DNA from: JABCPE02 sp963516475
GTDB lineage: Bacteria > Bacteroidota > Bacteroidia > Flavobacteriales > Weeksellaceae
Assembly (NCBI GenBank): GCA_963516475.1
Contig: CAUQBR010000018.1
Span: 1-20,287 of the forward strand
Direction: 5' to 3'
Length of the DNA: 20,287 nt
Shown: positions 1-7,376 of the stretch, piece by piece
Layout of the letters: every line of letters begins with the position of its first letter
How positions within the stretch are numbered: position 1 is the first letter of the stretch
Made by a program: the position numbers and the translations under genes
The notes under the pieces: model-generated
Databases searched by the model: none
What the model was told of the DNA's origin: nothing
What the model saw: only the letters and a program-made list of their open reading frames with translations

Positions 1-1
1 A

Positions 2-27
2 AAGACTTCTGAAATTTCAGAAGTCTT
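2..27 (-). terminator. Intrinsic terminator after tRNA-Phe
   Basis: Positions 2-27 form a perfect 26-base palindrome, which folds into a stem of about 11 bp with a 4-base loop of A and T. It starts 3 bases past the 3' end of the tRNA on the minus strand, where a terminator is expected. The U tract that should follow on the minus strand would lie before position 1, so only its first base is visible. Confidence 0.75.
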
Positions 28-30
28 ATG

Positions 31-103
<73 letters not shown>

Positions 104-140
104 ATTCTTATTTGCTTCTCTGTTATTGATTAAAGCGATG

Positions 141-171
141 CAAAGATACATCTTTTTTTTATAAAAACAAA
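141..171 (-). promoter_or_regulatory. Bacteroidota-type promoter of tRNA-Phe
   Basis: On the minus strand a -33 element TTTG (168-171) is followed by exactly 19 bases and then the -7 element TATCTTTG (141-148). This is a full match to the Bacteroidota housekeeping consensus TTTG-N19-TAnnTTTG. Transcription should begin near 135-137, leaving a leader of about 33 bases before the mature tRNA end at 103. The -33 box begins only 8 bases past the olsF stop codon. Confidence 0.75.
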
Positions 172-178
172 TTTTATC

Positions 179-2008
179 TTAATTATTTTTATTTTTTTCT
201 TCAAATTCTTTTAACTGATCACTTATTTCTTCCAAAACAGGCTTAATAGTATCTTCAGGTAAATCCCTGATTCTGATATACATAAGACCATCTATAGCAT
301 CATTAAAATTAGGATCCACATTGAATGCAACAACTTTCGCATTTTGCTTAATATATTTCTTTATCAGCACTGGCATACGCATTTCTGGCTCGAAATCATC
401 TATCAACTTATCAAATTTGTTCAAATCATTGTCCAAATCCTCAAAGAAAAGATTTTTATCTCGCTCACTGAGATGTACTTTGTAGTCATTTTTAGGATGA
501 ACATGCTGCGCTACTGCTGGATCAAAATAATTGGAACGCATGAATTCTATCATTAATGATTTAGAAAAATCCGAAAATCTGCTACTGATACTCACCCCAC
601 CCATCAAAAATTTATGATTTGGATTTCTCAAACAAACATGGACAATCCCTCTCCACAAAAGGAACAGCGGCAGAGGCTTCTGCTGATATTCCATAGAAAT
701 ATACGCCCTTCCCATTTCTATAACTTTATTGAAGAAAGGATGCAATTCCTGATCAAAATCAAATAATGAACTAGTATAAAACCCTTTGATTCCATGTTTT
801 TTCATCACTTCTGCTCCCAGCGCCATTCTATAAGCCCCTACGATTTTTTGGTCAGTATTATCCCAAAGGATAAGATGATGATAGTGTTTATCATACTCAT
901 CTAAGTCAAAAGGAAGATTTGTTCCCTCTCCTACAGCTCTAAAGGTCAATTCTCTCTGACGACCAATTTCGCGCATCATGGAAGGAATTTCATCAAATGT
1001 TGTGAAAAACACATCATAATTGTTATTCGAAAACAATACTTTCCCTTCCTTTTTCTTGAGGTTTTCTATATCTTGTAAAATATCCTCCAAAGGTGTTTCG
1101 TCGATGATGTTTTCCACTACTTCTTCTTTTTTAGGAGTGACATTTAGGTTTTTCACTTTCAAGAATTCTGCTACAGATTTTCGGTCTTCAAAATAAGACT
1201 TCATCATGTAGACTTTCCTTCTCAAAAAGTTTTCAAGCTCCTTTGTAGTTTCATAATCTGATAATACTTTAGGACTTACAGGTCTTCCTATTCTTATTTT
1301 TATAGGTTTTTCCCTTTTATTCACCATTTCGGAAGGAAGCAAAAGTGTCTGCAAATCTGGATGAATTTTAGAAGCGGAATAAAAAAACTTGCTGTTCTTC
1401 GCATGAAAATACATCGGAACCACAGGAACATTCGCTTTTTTTATCAATTTCAAAGCTGGATTTTCCCATTCTTTATCCAAAATTTCATGAAACTCATTAT
1501 TCTTATTAGAAACCTCTCCCGCAGGAAAAATCCCAAGACAATGTCCCTCACTCAGATGTCGCAGCGCCTCTCTCATCCCAGACATACTGCTGTATGCTTC
1601 TTTTCTTCCCTCAAATGGATTTACAGAAATCACATACGGAGCCATCGGTTCTATCTTGGTTAAAAGAAAATTTCCCATTACCTTAAAATCAGGGCGGATT
1701 TCTGATAAAATTTTACACATTATCACGCCATCCAATGCCCCCAACGGGTGATTTGCCACCAATATAAAAGGTCCTGTTTTTGGAATTTTAGCCAAATCTT
1801 CTTGAAAAGCTAAGTATTTGACATTCAGTTCTTCTAACAGTTTATTGAAAAAATCCTGCCCTTCGTAATTTTTAACTTTATCATAAAGAGCATTCACTTT
1901 ATTTATTTTTGCAAATTTCATAACAGCCGAAACCGCAGGACTTGCGAAAATCCCGAATTTATCTAGTCCAGAGGCTGTCATCAAATCTTTCTTAGAAATA
2001 AGACTCAT
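179..2008 (-). CDS. olsF: OlsF-like bifunctional ornithine-lipid acyltransferase (PlsC + GNAT domains)
   Basis: A 609-residue, two-domain protein. Residues ~60-270 resemble the PlsC/lysophospholipid acyltransferase fold, with ANHPLGALDG at 85-94 and FPAGEVS at 161-167 as the HX4D-like and FPEG-like blocks. Residues ~325-500 resemble the OlsB/hemolysin-type GNAT N-acyltransferases, with ELTFRAVGEG at 353-362 and EMGRAYIS at 431-438. A lysine- and glutamate-rich linker of about 50 residues joins them. Known family: OlsF proteins of Serratia and Flavobacterium johnsoniae make ornithine lipids, the GNAT half N-acylating the amino acid with a 3-hydroxy fatty acid from acyl-ACP and the PlsC half adding the second fatty acid at the membrane. 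Whether the head group here is ornithine, glycine or another amino acid cannot be read from the sequence. The start lies 5 bases after the lysC stop, so the two genes are very probably cotranscribed. Confidence 0.8.
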   Translation of the reverse strand: MSLISKKDLMTASGLDKFGIFASPAVSAVMKFAKINKVNALYDKVKNYEGQDFFNKLLEELNVKYLAFQEDLAKIPKTGPFILVANHPLGALDGVIMCKILSEIRPDFKVMGNFLLTKIEPMAPYVISVNPFEGRKEAYSSMSGMREALRHLSEGHCLGIFPAGEVSNKNNEFHEILDKEWENPALKLIKKANVPVVPMYFHAKNSKFFYSASKIHPDLQTLLLPSEMVNKREKPIKIRIGRPVSPKVLSDYETTKELENFLRRKVYMMKSYFEDRKSVAEFLKVKNLNVTPKKEEVVENIIDETPLEDILQDIENLKKKEGKVLFSNNNYDVFFTTFDEIPSMMREIGRQRELTFRAVGEGTNLPFDLDEYDKHYHHLILWDNTDQKIVGAYRMALGAEVMKKHGIKGFYTSSLFDFDQELHPFFNKVIEMGRAYISMEYQQKPLPLFLLWRGIVHVCLRNPNHKFLMGGVSISSRFSDFSKSLMIEFMRSNYFDPAVAQHVHPKNDYKVHLSERDKNLFFEDLDNDLNKFDKLIDDFEPEMRMPVLIKKYIKQNAKVVAFNVDPNFNDAIDGLMYIRIRDLPEDTIKPVLEEISDQLKEFEEKNKNN

Positions 2009-2013
2009 ATCTT

Positions 2014-3255
2014 TTATCCATTTATTATCATTTGTACTGTAGTTTTAGTAATCTGCTCCAAGAGAACATTTTTACCTTCGTACAGCTTATCCAAATTTTC
2101 TAACCTCGCATTTCTTATCGTGAAAAGAGACACATTTTTAACTATCTCAGTATTAAAATCCTGCTCCAGTTCAGCCTCTAATTCATCTACATTATTAAAT
2201 TTATCCTCCAAACAAAGTGCCAGAGATATCGCCGAATTCTGCATCAGAGAAACCTTGATATTTCTTTTTGCTAATTCCTTGAAAATAAAACTAATATGAT
2301 CTTCTGCTATGAACGAAAAATCTCGCGTTGAAATACGCATAAGAACCTGCTTTTCTTTTAGAATATAACTTTCCAAAAGCTGATTTTCAGTTGATATTCC
2401 TATTTTCGTTCCCGCTTTTTCTGGGTTGATGAACGACTTCACAAAAAACGGAATACTTTTCTGCTTCAACGGCTGCAGAGTTTTTGGGTGAATCACCGAT
2501 GCCCCATAATACGCCATTTCTATGGCTTCCTCGTAGGAAATATTAGAAAGAAGCTCCACATTTTCAAACTTCCTTGGGTCGCCAGTCATCACACCAGGGA
2601 CATCTTTCCAGATTGTCATATCCTTGGCATCCAAACAATAGGCAAAAATCGCCGCTGAATAGTCAGACCCTTCACGCCCCAGAGAAACCGTGAAATTATT
2701 TTCATCCGAACCTATAAACCCCTGAGTCACATAGGTTTTAGTCTTATCCAATTGGGAAATATTTTTCTCTGTTTCTTCCCAATTAACAAGCCCTTCGCGG
2801 TAGTTGGTATCGGTTTTTATAAAATCCCGAGCATCCAGCCACTGGTTACCCATCTCATTATCAGAAAGATACACACTCAATATTTTTGATGAAATCATCT
2901 CTCCACAGGTTACAACTTGGTCATAAACAAAATTATAATTAGGAGATTTATTCCTTCTAAGGAAAGATTCTATATCATCAAAAAACAATTTGATTTCGCT
3001 GAAAACATGGTGATTTTCATCAAAAAGTCCTTTTGCAATTTGGATGTGTTCTTCCTTTATTTTAGCTATTTCCTGCTGATAGTCACTTTTATTAAAATAA
3101 AATTCCACCACTCTTTCCAGTGCATTAGTAGTCTTTCCCATAGCCGAAACGACTATCAGACACCTCTCAAAGCCTTGTATACTAAGCACTCTGAGCACAT
3201 TTTTCACACTATCAGCATCTTTCACAGAAGCTCCTCCAAATTTGAATATCTTCAT
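2014..3255 (-). CDS. lysC: Monofunctional aspartate kinase
   Basis: Aspartate kinase (413 residues) phosphorylates aspartate as the first step towards lysine, diaminopimelate, threonine and methionine. The amino-acid-kinase domain shows KFGGASV at 5-11, VSAMGKTTN at 36-44, CGEM at 117-120, the nucleotide/aspartate block TVSLGREGSDYSA at 189-201, KDVPGVMTGDPR at 217-228 and GASVIHPKT at 251-259. Residues from about 300 onward fit a pair of regulatory ACT domains, though this part is poorly conserved. No homoserine dehydrogenase domain is attached. The final codons run into olsF with a 5-base gap. It is transcribed away from fbp, and a -7 box lies about 43 bases upstream. Feedback inhibition by lysine or threonine is usual in the family but cannot be judged here. 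Confidence 0.93.
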   Translation of the reverse strand: MKIFKFGGASVKDADSVKNVLRVLSIQGFERCLIVVSAMGKTTNALERVVEFYFNKSDYQQEIAKIKEEHIQIAKGLFDENHHVFSEIKLFFDDIESFLRRNKSPNYNFVYDQVVTCGEMISSKILSVYLSDNEMGNQWLDARDFIKTDTNYREGLVNWEETEKNISQLDKTKTYVTQGFIGSDENNFTVSLGREGSDYSAAIFAYCLDAKDMTIWKDVPGVMTGDPRKFENVELLSNISYEEAIEMAYYGASVIHPKTLQPLKQKSIPFFVKSFINPEKAGTKIGISTENQLLESYILKEKQVLMRISTRDFSFIAEDHISFIFKELAKRNIKVSLMQNSAISLALCLEDKFNNVDELEAELEQDFNTEIVKNVSLFTIRNARLENLDKLYEGKNVLLEQITKTTVQMIING

Positions 3256-3297
3256 CGAGATTTTTTTAATTCATTTATAGTCTTCCACTCAAACTTA

Positions 3298-3305
3298 CAA
3301 AAGTA
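3298..3305 (-). promoter_or_regulatory. Probable -7 element of the lysC-olsF unit
   Basis: The minus strand reads TACTTTTG here, an exact match to TAnnTTTG. At the 19-base spacing seen for tRNA-Phe, the -33 position (3325-3328) reads TTTT, a 3 of 4 match. The implied start of transcription near 3293 gives a leader of about 38 bases before the lysC ATG. Confidence 0.45.
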
Positions 3306-3384
3306 TTAAATAAGATTGATATAAAAAAGCATATTTTTCGGTATAAATTTACGATTTTTGTAAATCTTTTAAATTAAACAAGTT

Positions 3385-4398
3385 ATGACAGACCAGACTT
3401 TACAATCTTTAGGAGAATTTATCATTGATAAACAGGATGATTTCAAGTTTTCAAGTGGAGAACTTTCCAGATTATTAAGCTCCATAAAAATAGCCTCTAA
3501 AATCGTAAACAGAGAAGTAAACAAGGCTGGAATTGCGGATATTCTTGGTAAAGCTGGCAACGAAAATGTACAAGGCGAGGAACAGATGAAGCTGGATGTT
3601 TTTGCCAATGATATTTTTATAGATGCCCTTTCTCACAGAGAAATCGTGTGTGGTATCGCATCAGAAGAAAATGAAGATTTCATAGAGATAAAAGGAAACG
3701 AGAACAACGCCCACATGAACAACTATGTGGTACTGATAGACCCTCTAGACGGCTCATCTAATGTAGATGTCAATGTATCTGTGGGAACTATTTTCTCTAT
3801 ATACAGAAGAGTAACTCCAGCAGGATCTCCTGTAAAAATAGAAGATTTCTTACAAAAAGGTGTAAATCAGGTAGCGGCAGGATATGTAATCTATGGTTCA
3901 TCCACTATGCTGGTTTATACGACAGGAAACGGAGTAAATGGTTTTACACTAGACCCATCAGTAGGGACTTATTTCCTATCTCATCCTAATATGACTTACC
4001 CTAAAACAGGTAAAATCTACTCTATCAATGAAGGAAACTACGCTAAATTCCCACAAGGAGTAAAAGAGTACATCAAATATTGCCAGGAAGAAGAAGGAAA
4101 CAGACCTTATACATCTAGATACATAGGCTCGTTAGTAGCTGATTTTCACAGAAATATGATAAAAGGCGGTATCTACATCTACCCTTCCTACGCCCATGCA
4201 CCAAATGGAAAACTTAGACTGCTTTACGAGTGCAATCCTATGGCTTTCTTGGCTGAACAAGCTGGAGCAAAGGCTACAAACGGTTTCCAAAGAATCCTAG
4301 AAATAGAACCTACTTCACTACACCAGAGAGTTCCTTTTTTCTGTGGAAGTGTAGAAATGGTGGAAAAAGCAGAAGAATTTATGGCAAAGCATAAATAG
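3385..4398 (+). CDS. fbp: Class I fructose-1,6-bisphosphatase
   Basis: Cytoplasmic gluconeogenic enzyme (337 residues, the usual length) that hydrolyses fructose 1,6-bisphosphate to fructose 6-phosphate. The metal-binding blocks are clear: ASEENED at 92-98 and DPLDGSSN at 119-126. The substrate region follows with YIGSLVADFHRNM at 246-258, and KLRLLYECNP at 276-285 carries the conserved lysine and metal-binding glutamate. The ATG at 3385 is taken because the family N-terminus begins here. It is a single-gene unit: divergent from lysC and ended by the terminator at 4426-4454. A weak -7-like TAAATTTA (3344-3351) is the best promoter candidate and has no good -33 partner. With acs in the same window it fits growth on acetate or amino acids. 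Confidence 0.96.
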   Translation: MTDQTLQSLGEFIIDKQDDFKFSSGELSRLLSSIKIASKIVNREVNKAGIADILGKAGNENVQGEEQMKLDVFANDIFIDALSHREIVCGIASEENEDFIEIKGNENNAHMNNYVVLIDPLDGSSNVDVNVSVGTIFSIYRRVTPAGSPVKIEDFLQKGVNQVAAGYVIYGSSTMLVYTTGNGVNGFTLDPSVGTYFLSHPNMTYPKTGKIYSINEGNYAKFPQGVKEYIKYCQEEEGNRPYTSRYIGSLVADFHRNMIKGGIYIYPSYAHAPNGKLRLLYECNPMAFLAEQAGAKATNGFQRILEIEPTSLHQRVPFFCGSVEMVEKAEEFMAKHK

Positions 4399-4425
4399 TT
4401 TTTTATAAAATTTCATTCAAAATAA

Positions 4426-4454
4426 AAAAGTTCTACCCAAAAAGTAGAACTTTT
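4426..4454. terminator. Bidirectional intrinsic terminator between fbp and the symporter
   Basis: An 11-bp perfect stem (AAAAGTTCTAC 4426-4436 with GTAGAACTTTT 4444-4454) encloses a 7-base loop. T-rich stretches follow on both strands: plus 4451-4461 and minus 4429-4424. It lies 27 bases after the fbp stop and 6 bases after the stop of the converging symporter gene, so it serves both. Confidence 0.9.
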
Positions 4455-4460
4455 ATTTTT

Positions 4461-5900
4461 TTATTTCTTTCGGATGAGCCACAGCCCGATGAAGGTAAAC
4501 AACCCATTGATAATCAAAAGCTCTAGACCAATTTTAAATTCACCAAAAATATTCGATTGATATTTGTCTATCAAGAAAGAAAGCGTAGGTGCGATGATGC
4601 AGATATACGGCACCAAATGGTCTTTCACCTTATATTTAGTAAAAATACCAAAAGCAAACAAACCAAGCAGCGGCCCGTAAGTGAAGCCTGCCAATTTCAG
4701 AATAAGTCCAATCATAGAGGCATCATCTATCCACTTGAAAACCATCACCATAATGAGGAAAGAAATCGTTACCAAAATATGTACTTTCTTTCTGAAAGTT
4801 TCTTTTTTGGTGTGAGCCCAGTCCTTATCTTTAATCCCGAAAATATCGATACAAATAGAGGAAGTAAGCGCCGTCATCGCTCCATCAGCACTAGAACAAA
4901 AGGCTGAAATAAGCCCAATAATGAAAGTCACCCCTATCAGTGGAGACATATATTCTAAAGCTGCTGTAGGAAACAGCCTATCCTTCACTGCGGTGATGTT
5001 TTTCTGCTCTGCGAACAAATGAAGCATTCCGCCCATATAAAGGAACAGAGTAATCATCCCCAACAAGATAAAAGTAAGCACCAGCATATTTTTTTGGCTG
5101 TCTTTCAGGTTAGAAACAGAGATGTTTTTCTGCATCATATCTTGGTCTATCCCCGTCATCGCAATGGTAATGAACGCCCCCGCCAAAATCTGCTTCACGA
5201 AGAAACTGCCATTCATCACATTCGTATCAAAAACACGAAGGTAGCCCCTTTCGCTCATCATCGAAAGACTTTCAGAGAAACTGATATTCATATGATGAAG
5301 GATATAAATCACCGTTGCCACCAATCCCAAAAGCATTGCTGTGGTCTGGATAGTATCTGTCCAAATGATGGTTTTCACACCGCCTTTGTAGGTGTAAAGG
5401 ATAATCATCAAAAGAGTGAGCAAAGTCGTAAGCCAAAACGGAACGCCCAGACTGTCCAAAATCATCACCTGCAATATATTTACCGCTAAATAAACCCTCG
5501 CCGTAGCGCCCACCAGTTTAGAAACGATGAAGATAATCGCCCCTGATTTATAGGTACTTTCGCCCATACGCTCTTGGAGATAAGTATAAATAGAAGTAAG
5601 GTGCATTTCGTAATAAATCGGCAGCAGAATGTACGCCACCACGATATAGCCAATAATATAGCCGAAAGTAATCTGCAGATACTGGAAACCATCCGTTCCT
5701 ACCGTTCCTGGCACACTCACAAAAGTAACCCCAGAAAGCGTAGAACCTATCATCCCAAAAGCCACCAATTTCCAGTTTCCAGAGCGGTTTCCTATGAAGA
5801 AACTATCATTGTTACTCCCTCTGCTGGTAAGCCAAGATATCAGCATCAAAAGCCCAAAATATCCAATAACAATATACAAAAGTAATAATGGCGAAAGCAT
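4461..5900 (-). CDS. Sodium:solute symporter (SSS family), substrate unknown
   Basis: A 479-residue inner-membrane protein made almost wholly of hydrophobic segments, about 12-13 by eye, which fits the SSS family (LeuT fold). Family signs are SFFIGNRSGNW at 33-43, GGVKTIIWTDTIQ at 173-185, DQDMMQKNIS at 252-261, and FCSSADGAMTALTSS at 334-348, whose paired serines match the sodium-site region of SSS carriers. The protein should import a small organic solute with sodium. Nothing in the sequence or the neighbours identifies the solute: sugar, sialic acid, proline, pantothenate or an organic acid are all possible. It is separated by 25 bases from the upstream GNAT gene, so the two probably form one transcript that ends at 4426-4454. 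Confidence 0.88.
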   Translation of the reverse strand: MLSPLLLLYIVIGYFGLLMLISWLTSRGSNNDSFFIGNRSGNWKLVAFGMIGSTLSGVTFVSVPGTVGTDGFQYLQITFGYIIGYIVVAYILLPIYYEMHLTSIYTYLQERMGESTYKSGAIIFIVSKLVGATARVYLAVNILQVMILDSLGVPFWLTTLLTLLMIILYTYKGGVKTIIWTDTIQTTAMLLGLVATVIYILHHMNISFSESLSMMSERGYLRVFDTNVMNGSFFVKQILAGAFITIAMTGIDQDMMQKNISVSNLKDSQKNMLVLTFILLGMITLFLYMGGMLHLFAEQKNITAVKDRLFPTAALEYMSPLIGVTFIIGLISAFCSSADGAMTALTSSICIDIFGIKDKDWAHTKKETFRKKVHILVTISFLIMVMVFKWIDDASMIGLILKLAGFTYGPLLGLFAFGIFTKYKVKDHLVPYICIIAPTLSFLIDKYQSNIFGEFKIGLELLIINGLFTFIGLWLIRKK

Positions 5901-5925
5901 ACTTTTTTTTATTTCAAATTATATT

Positions 5926-6483
5926 TTACTTTTTAAAATCTTCCTTTAAAATGGAATACCGAACGAAATCCAAGAATTTTCCGTTTTTATAAATTTCCTG
6001 TTTGAGGACAGCCTCCTGCTTCATTCCGCATTTCTCCATCACCCGCCCTGAAGCAGGATTGTGAGGAAAGAAAACCGCAAACATTTTATTTAGATTTAGA
6101 GCTTTAAAGCCAAAAGCCAGCACCTCCGTCATGGCTTCCGTCACATAGCCTTTGTTCCAAAATTCTTTCCCCAGCCAATAACCGATTTCCGCCTTTTGAT
6201 TGGCTTTATCCCAGTGATGAATCCCTATAAGCCCCATTATCAAGCCGTTTTCTTTATTTCGGATAGCAAAAACAAAGTCCGTTTCATTCTCAAAACCTTT
6301 ATCCACCACCTCGTGGATTAAAAACTCGGCATCCGCTTCTTTGTAGGGATAGGGTATGTTTGCGGTGTTTTCTGAATAAATCTTATCAGAATCAAGATAA
6401 TGAATAATGTGCTGCATATCGCCCTCCACAGGACGGCTGAGAATGAGCCTTTCAGTAGTCAAAACGGGAAATTCCTTTTTCAT
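5926..6483 (-). CDS. GNAT-family N-acetyltransferase (RimJ/RimL-like)
   Basis: A 185-residue protein of the Acetyltransf_3/RimJ type. It begins MKKEFPVLTTERLILSRP, the usual opening of this group, and contains IGYWLGKEFWNKGYVTEAM, which covers the acetyl-CoA pyrophosphate loop, then FPHNPASGRVMEKCGM, the typical C-terminal helix and strand. Such enzymes acetylate amino groups of ribosomal proteins, small amines or antibiotics; the target here is unknown. The ATG at 6483 is preferred over an in-frame GTG at 6504. The family homology starts at 6483, and a -7 box at 6510-6517 places the transcript start at about 6504, too late for the GTG. It is the first gene of a pair with the symporter. Confidence 0.87.
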   Translation of the reverse strand: MKKEFPVLTTERLILSRPVEGDMQHIIHYLDSDKIYSENTANIPYPYKEADAEFLIHEVVDKGFENETDFVFAIRNKENGLIMGLIGIHHWDKANQKAEIGYWLGKEFWNKGYVTEAMTEVLAFGFKALNLNKMFAVFFPHNPASGRVMEKCGMKQEAVLKQEIYKNGKFLDFVRYSILKEDFKK

Positions 6484-6509
6484 ATTGTCTGGGATAAAAA
6501 CCACATTGG

Positions 6510-6517
6510 CAAAAGTA
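6510..6517 (-). promoter_or_regulatory. Probable -7 element upstream of the GNAT gene
   Basis: The minus strand reads TACTTTTG, an exact TAnnTTTG match and identical to the lysC box. No clear TTTG is found at the expected -33 distance. The implied start near 6504 leaves a leader of about 20 bases before the ATG at 6483. Confidence 0.4.
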
Positions 6518-6656
6518 ATAAAAAAAGTATTGAAAAAGCTAATAAAGTCGGTTTTATGAGATTGAAAGCTATTTTTATAAATAACTTATGAGTTTCAGAA
6601 CTGCAATTTTGAAGCTTAAAAATAAGAAACTTGTCATTTCATTAAATATATAAATA

Positions 6657-7301
6657 TTACATTCTCACTCCTATCTTTTCTAATTTATATTTTTTATAAT
6701 TTTCGCCGATATTCCTTATATCATCACCTGTTTTTAAGTCTTTCAAAACAACTTTTATATTTTTAAATGGTATTTTAGGAATACTTTTACCGCTTTTTGG
6801 TGCATGAATAACAAGTTCATCATTATTTTCAAATTTATAAAACACCTTATCTGTATAGAAAATATAATGTTTATCCTTATTTGGAGGTAAAATTATAAGT
6901 TCTTCAGAAAAAATTATTTCTTCATGGTCGCCTGTAACTCCCCAAAACCTTGCTCTAATATAAATACTATCCCCTTTTGGAGATAGTATTATTTTTTCTA
7001 TTCTATTTTCAGACTCTAGATCACTATAACTCAAAAACACCTCCCCATTCCAAGGATACTCAGAGCCTCTATATATGGTCATAAGTAAAAGATTATAAAC
7101 GAGTAATAAAAAGAGTAAAATAATTGTGATGAAATCCTTTTTTATCACGATATGCCCTCCCCCTATTACAAGCACCAATATCAAAAATCTACCAATATAA
7201 TAAGTATCTCCTAAACCATAACCATAAGTCAAACCACCCCATAAATTCAGAAATATTATAATAACTACTGCTGCTGATAGTAACCATAAAACAATTTTCA
7301 T
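6657..7301 (-). CDS. Membrane protein of unknown function, three N-terminal membrane segments
   Basis: I do not recognise this 214-residue protein. Three hydrophobic segments lie at about residues 3-20, 36-52 and 57-76. A soluble part of ~135 residues follows (YRGSEYPWNGEVFLSY onward), rich in beta-type segments and charged residues. No catalytic motif or cysteine pair is visible. The DNA looks more AT-rich than the neighbouring enzyme genes. It is separated from acs by the acs terminator and appears to have its own -7 box at 7323-7330. No clear terminator follows it. The 173-base stretch from 6484 to 6656 beyond it holds the GNAT promoter and otherwise nothing I can identify. Confidence 0.75.
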   Translation of the reverse strand: MKIVLWLLSAAVVIIIFLNLWGGLTYGYGLGDTYYIGRFLILVLVIGGGHIVIKKDFITIILLFLLLVYNLLLMTIYRGSEYPWNGEVFLSYSDLESENRIEKIILSPKGDSIYIRARFWGVTGDHEEIIFSEELIILPPNKDKHYIFYTDKVFYKFENNDELVIHAPKSGKSIPKIPFKNIKVVLKDLKTGDDIRNIGENYKKYKLEKIGVRM

Positions 7302-7322
7302 TCTCTTTCTATTTTATCTTCA

Positions 7323-7330
7323 CAAATTTA
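7323..7330 (-). promoter_or_regulatory. Probable -7 element of the 214-residue membrane-protein gene
   Basis: The minus strand reads TAAATTTG, an exact TAnnTTTG match, 21 bases upstream of the ATG at 7301. The expected -33 position (about 7350) falls inside the acs terminator stem and does not read TTTG, so the promoter is incomplete by consensus. Confidence 0.4.
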
Positions 7331-7340
7331 CACAAAAATA

Positions 7341-7370
7341 AAAGAGCCCTGCCTTTTGGCATGACTCTTT
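7341..7370 (-). terminator. Intrinsic terminator of acs
   Basis: In the minus-strand transcript AAAGAGTCATGCC (7370-7358) pairs with GGCAGGGCTCTTT (7353-7341) around the loop AAAA. The stem has 13 positions, with one U-G wobble and one A-G mismatch, and is followed by TATTTTTG. Read from the plus strand the wobble becomes a C-A mismatch, so the structure favours the minus-strand transcript. It begins 6 bases after the acs stop. Confidence 0.8.
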
Positions 7371-7376
7371 GTTGTT

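Noticed and set aside
3347..3365. Inverted repeat ATTTAC-N7-GTAAAT upstream of fbp as an operator
   Set aside because: Six-base arms made mostly of A and T are common by chance in this base composition, and no second copy was found in the window.
5019..5885. Long plus-strand frames opposite the symporter
   Set aside because: They are antisense shadows of a clear SSS-family coding region, rich in His, Arg and Lys and without domain features.
6484..6504. GTG at 6504 as start of the GNAT gene
   Set aside because: It adds seven residues outside the family homology and would lie at or before the transcript start implied by the -7 box at 6510-6517. The ATG at 6483 is better.
6588..6653. A 21-codon plus-strand frame before the membrane-protein stop
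   Set aside because: It is short, Lys- and Ile-rich as expected of AT-rich DNA, with no promoter or conserved feature.
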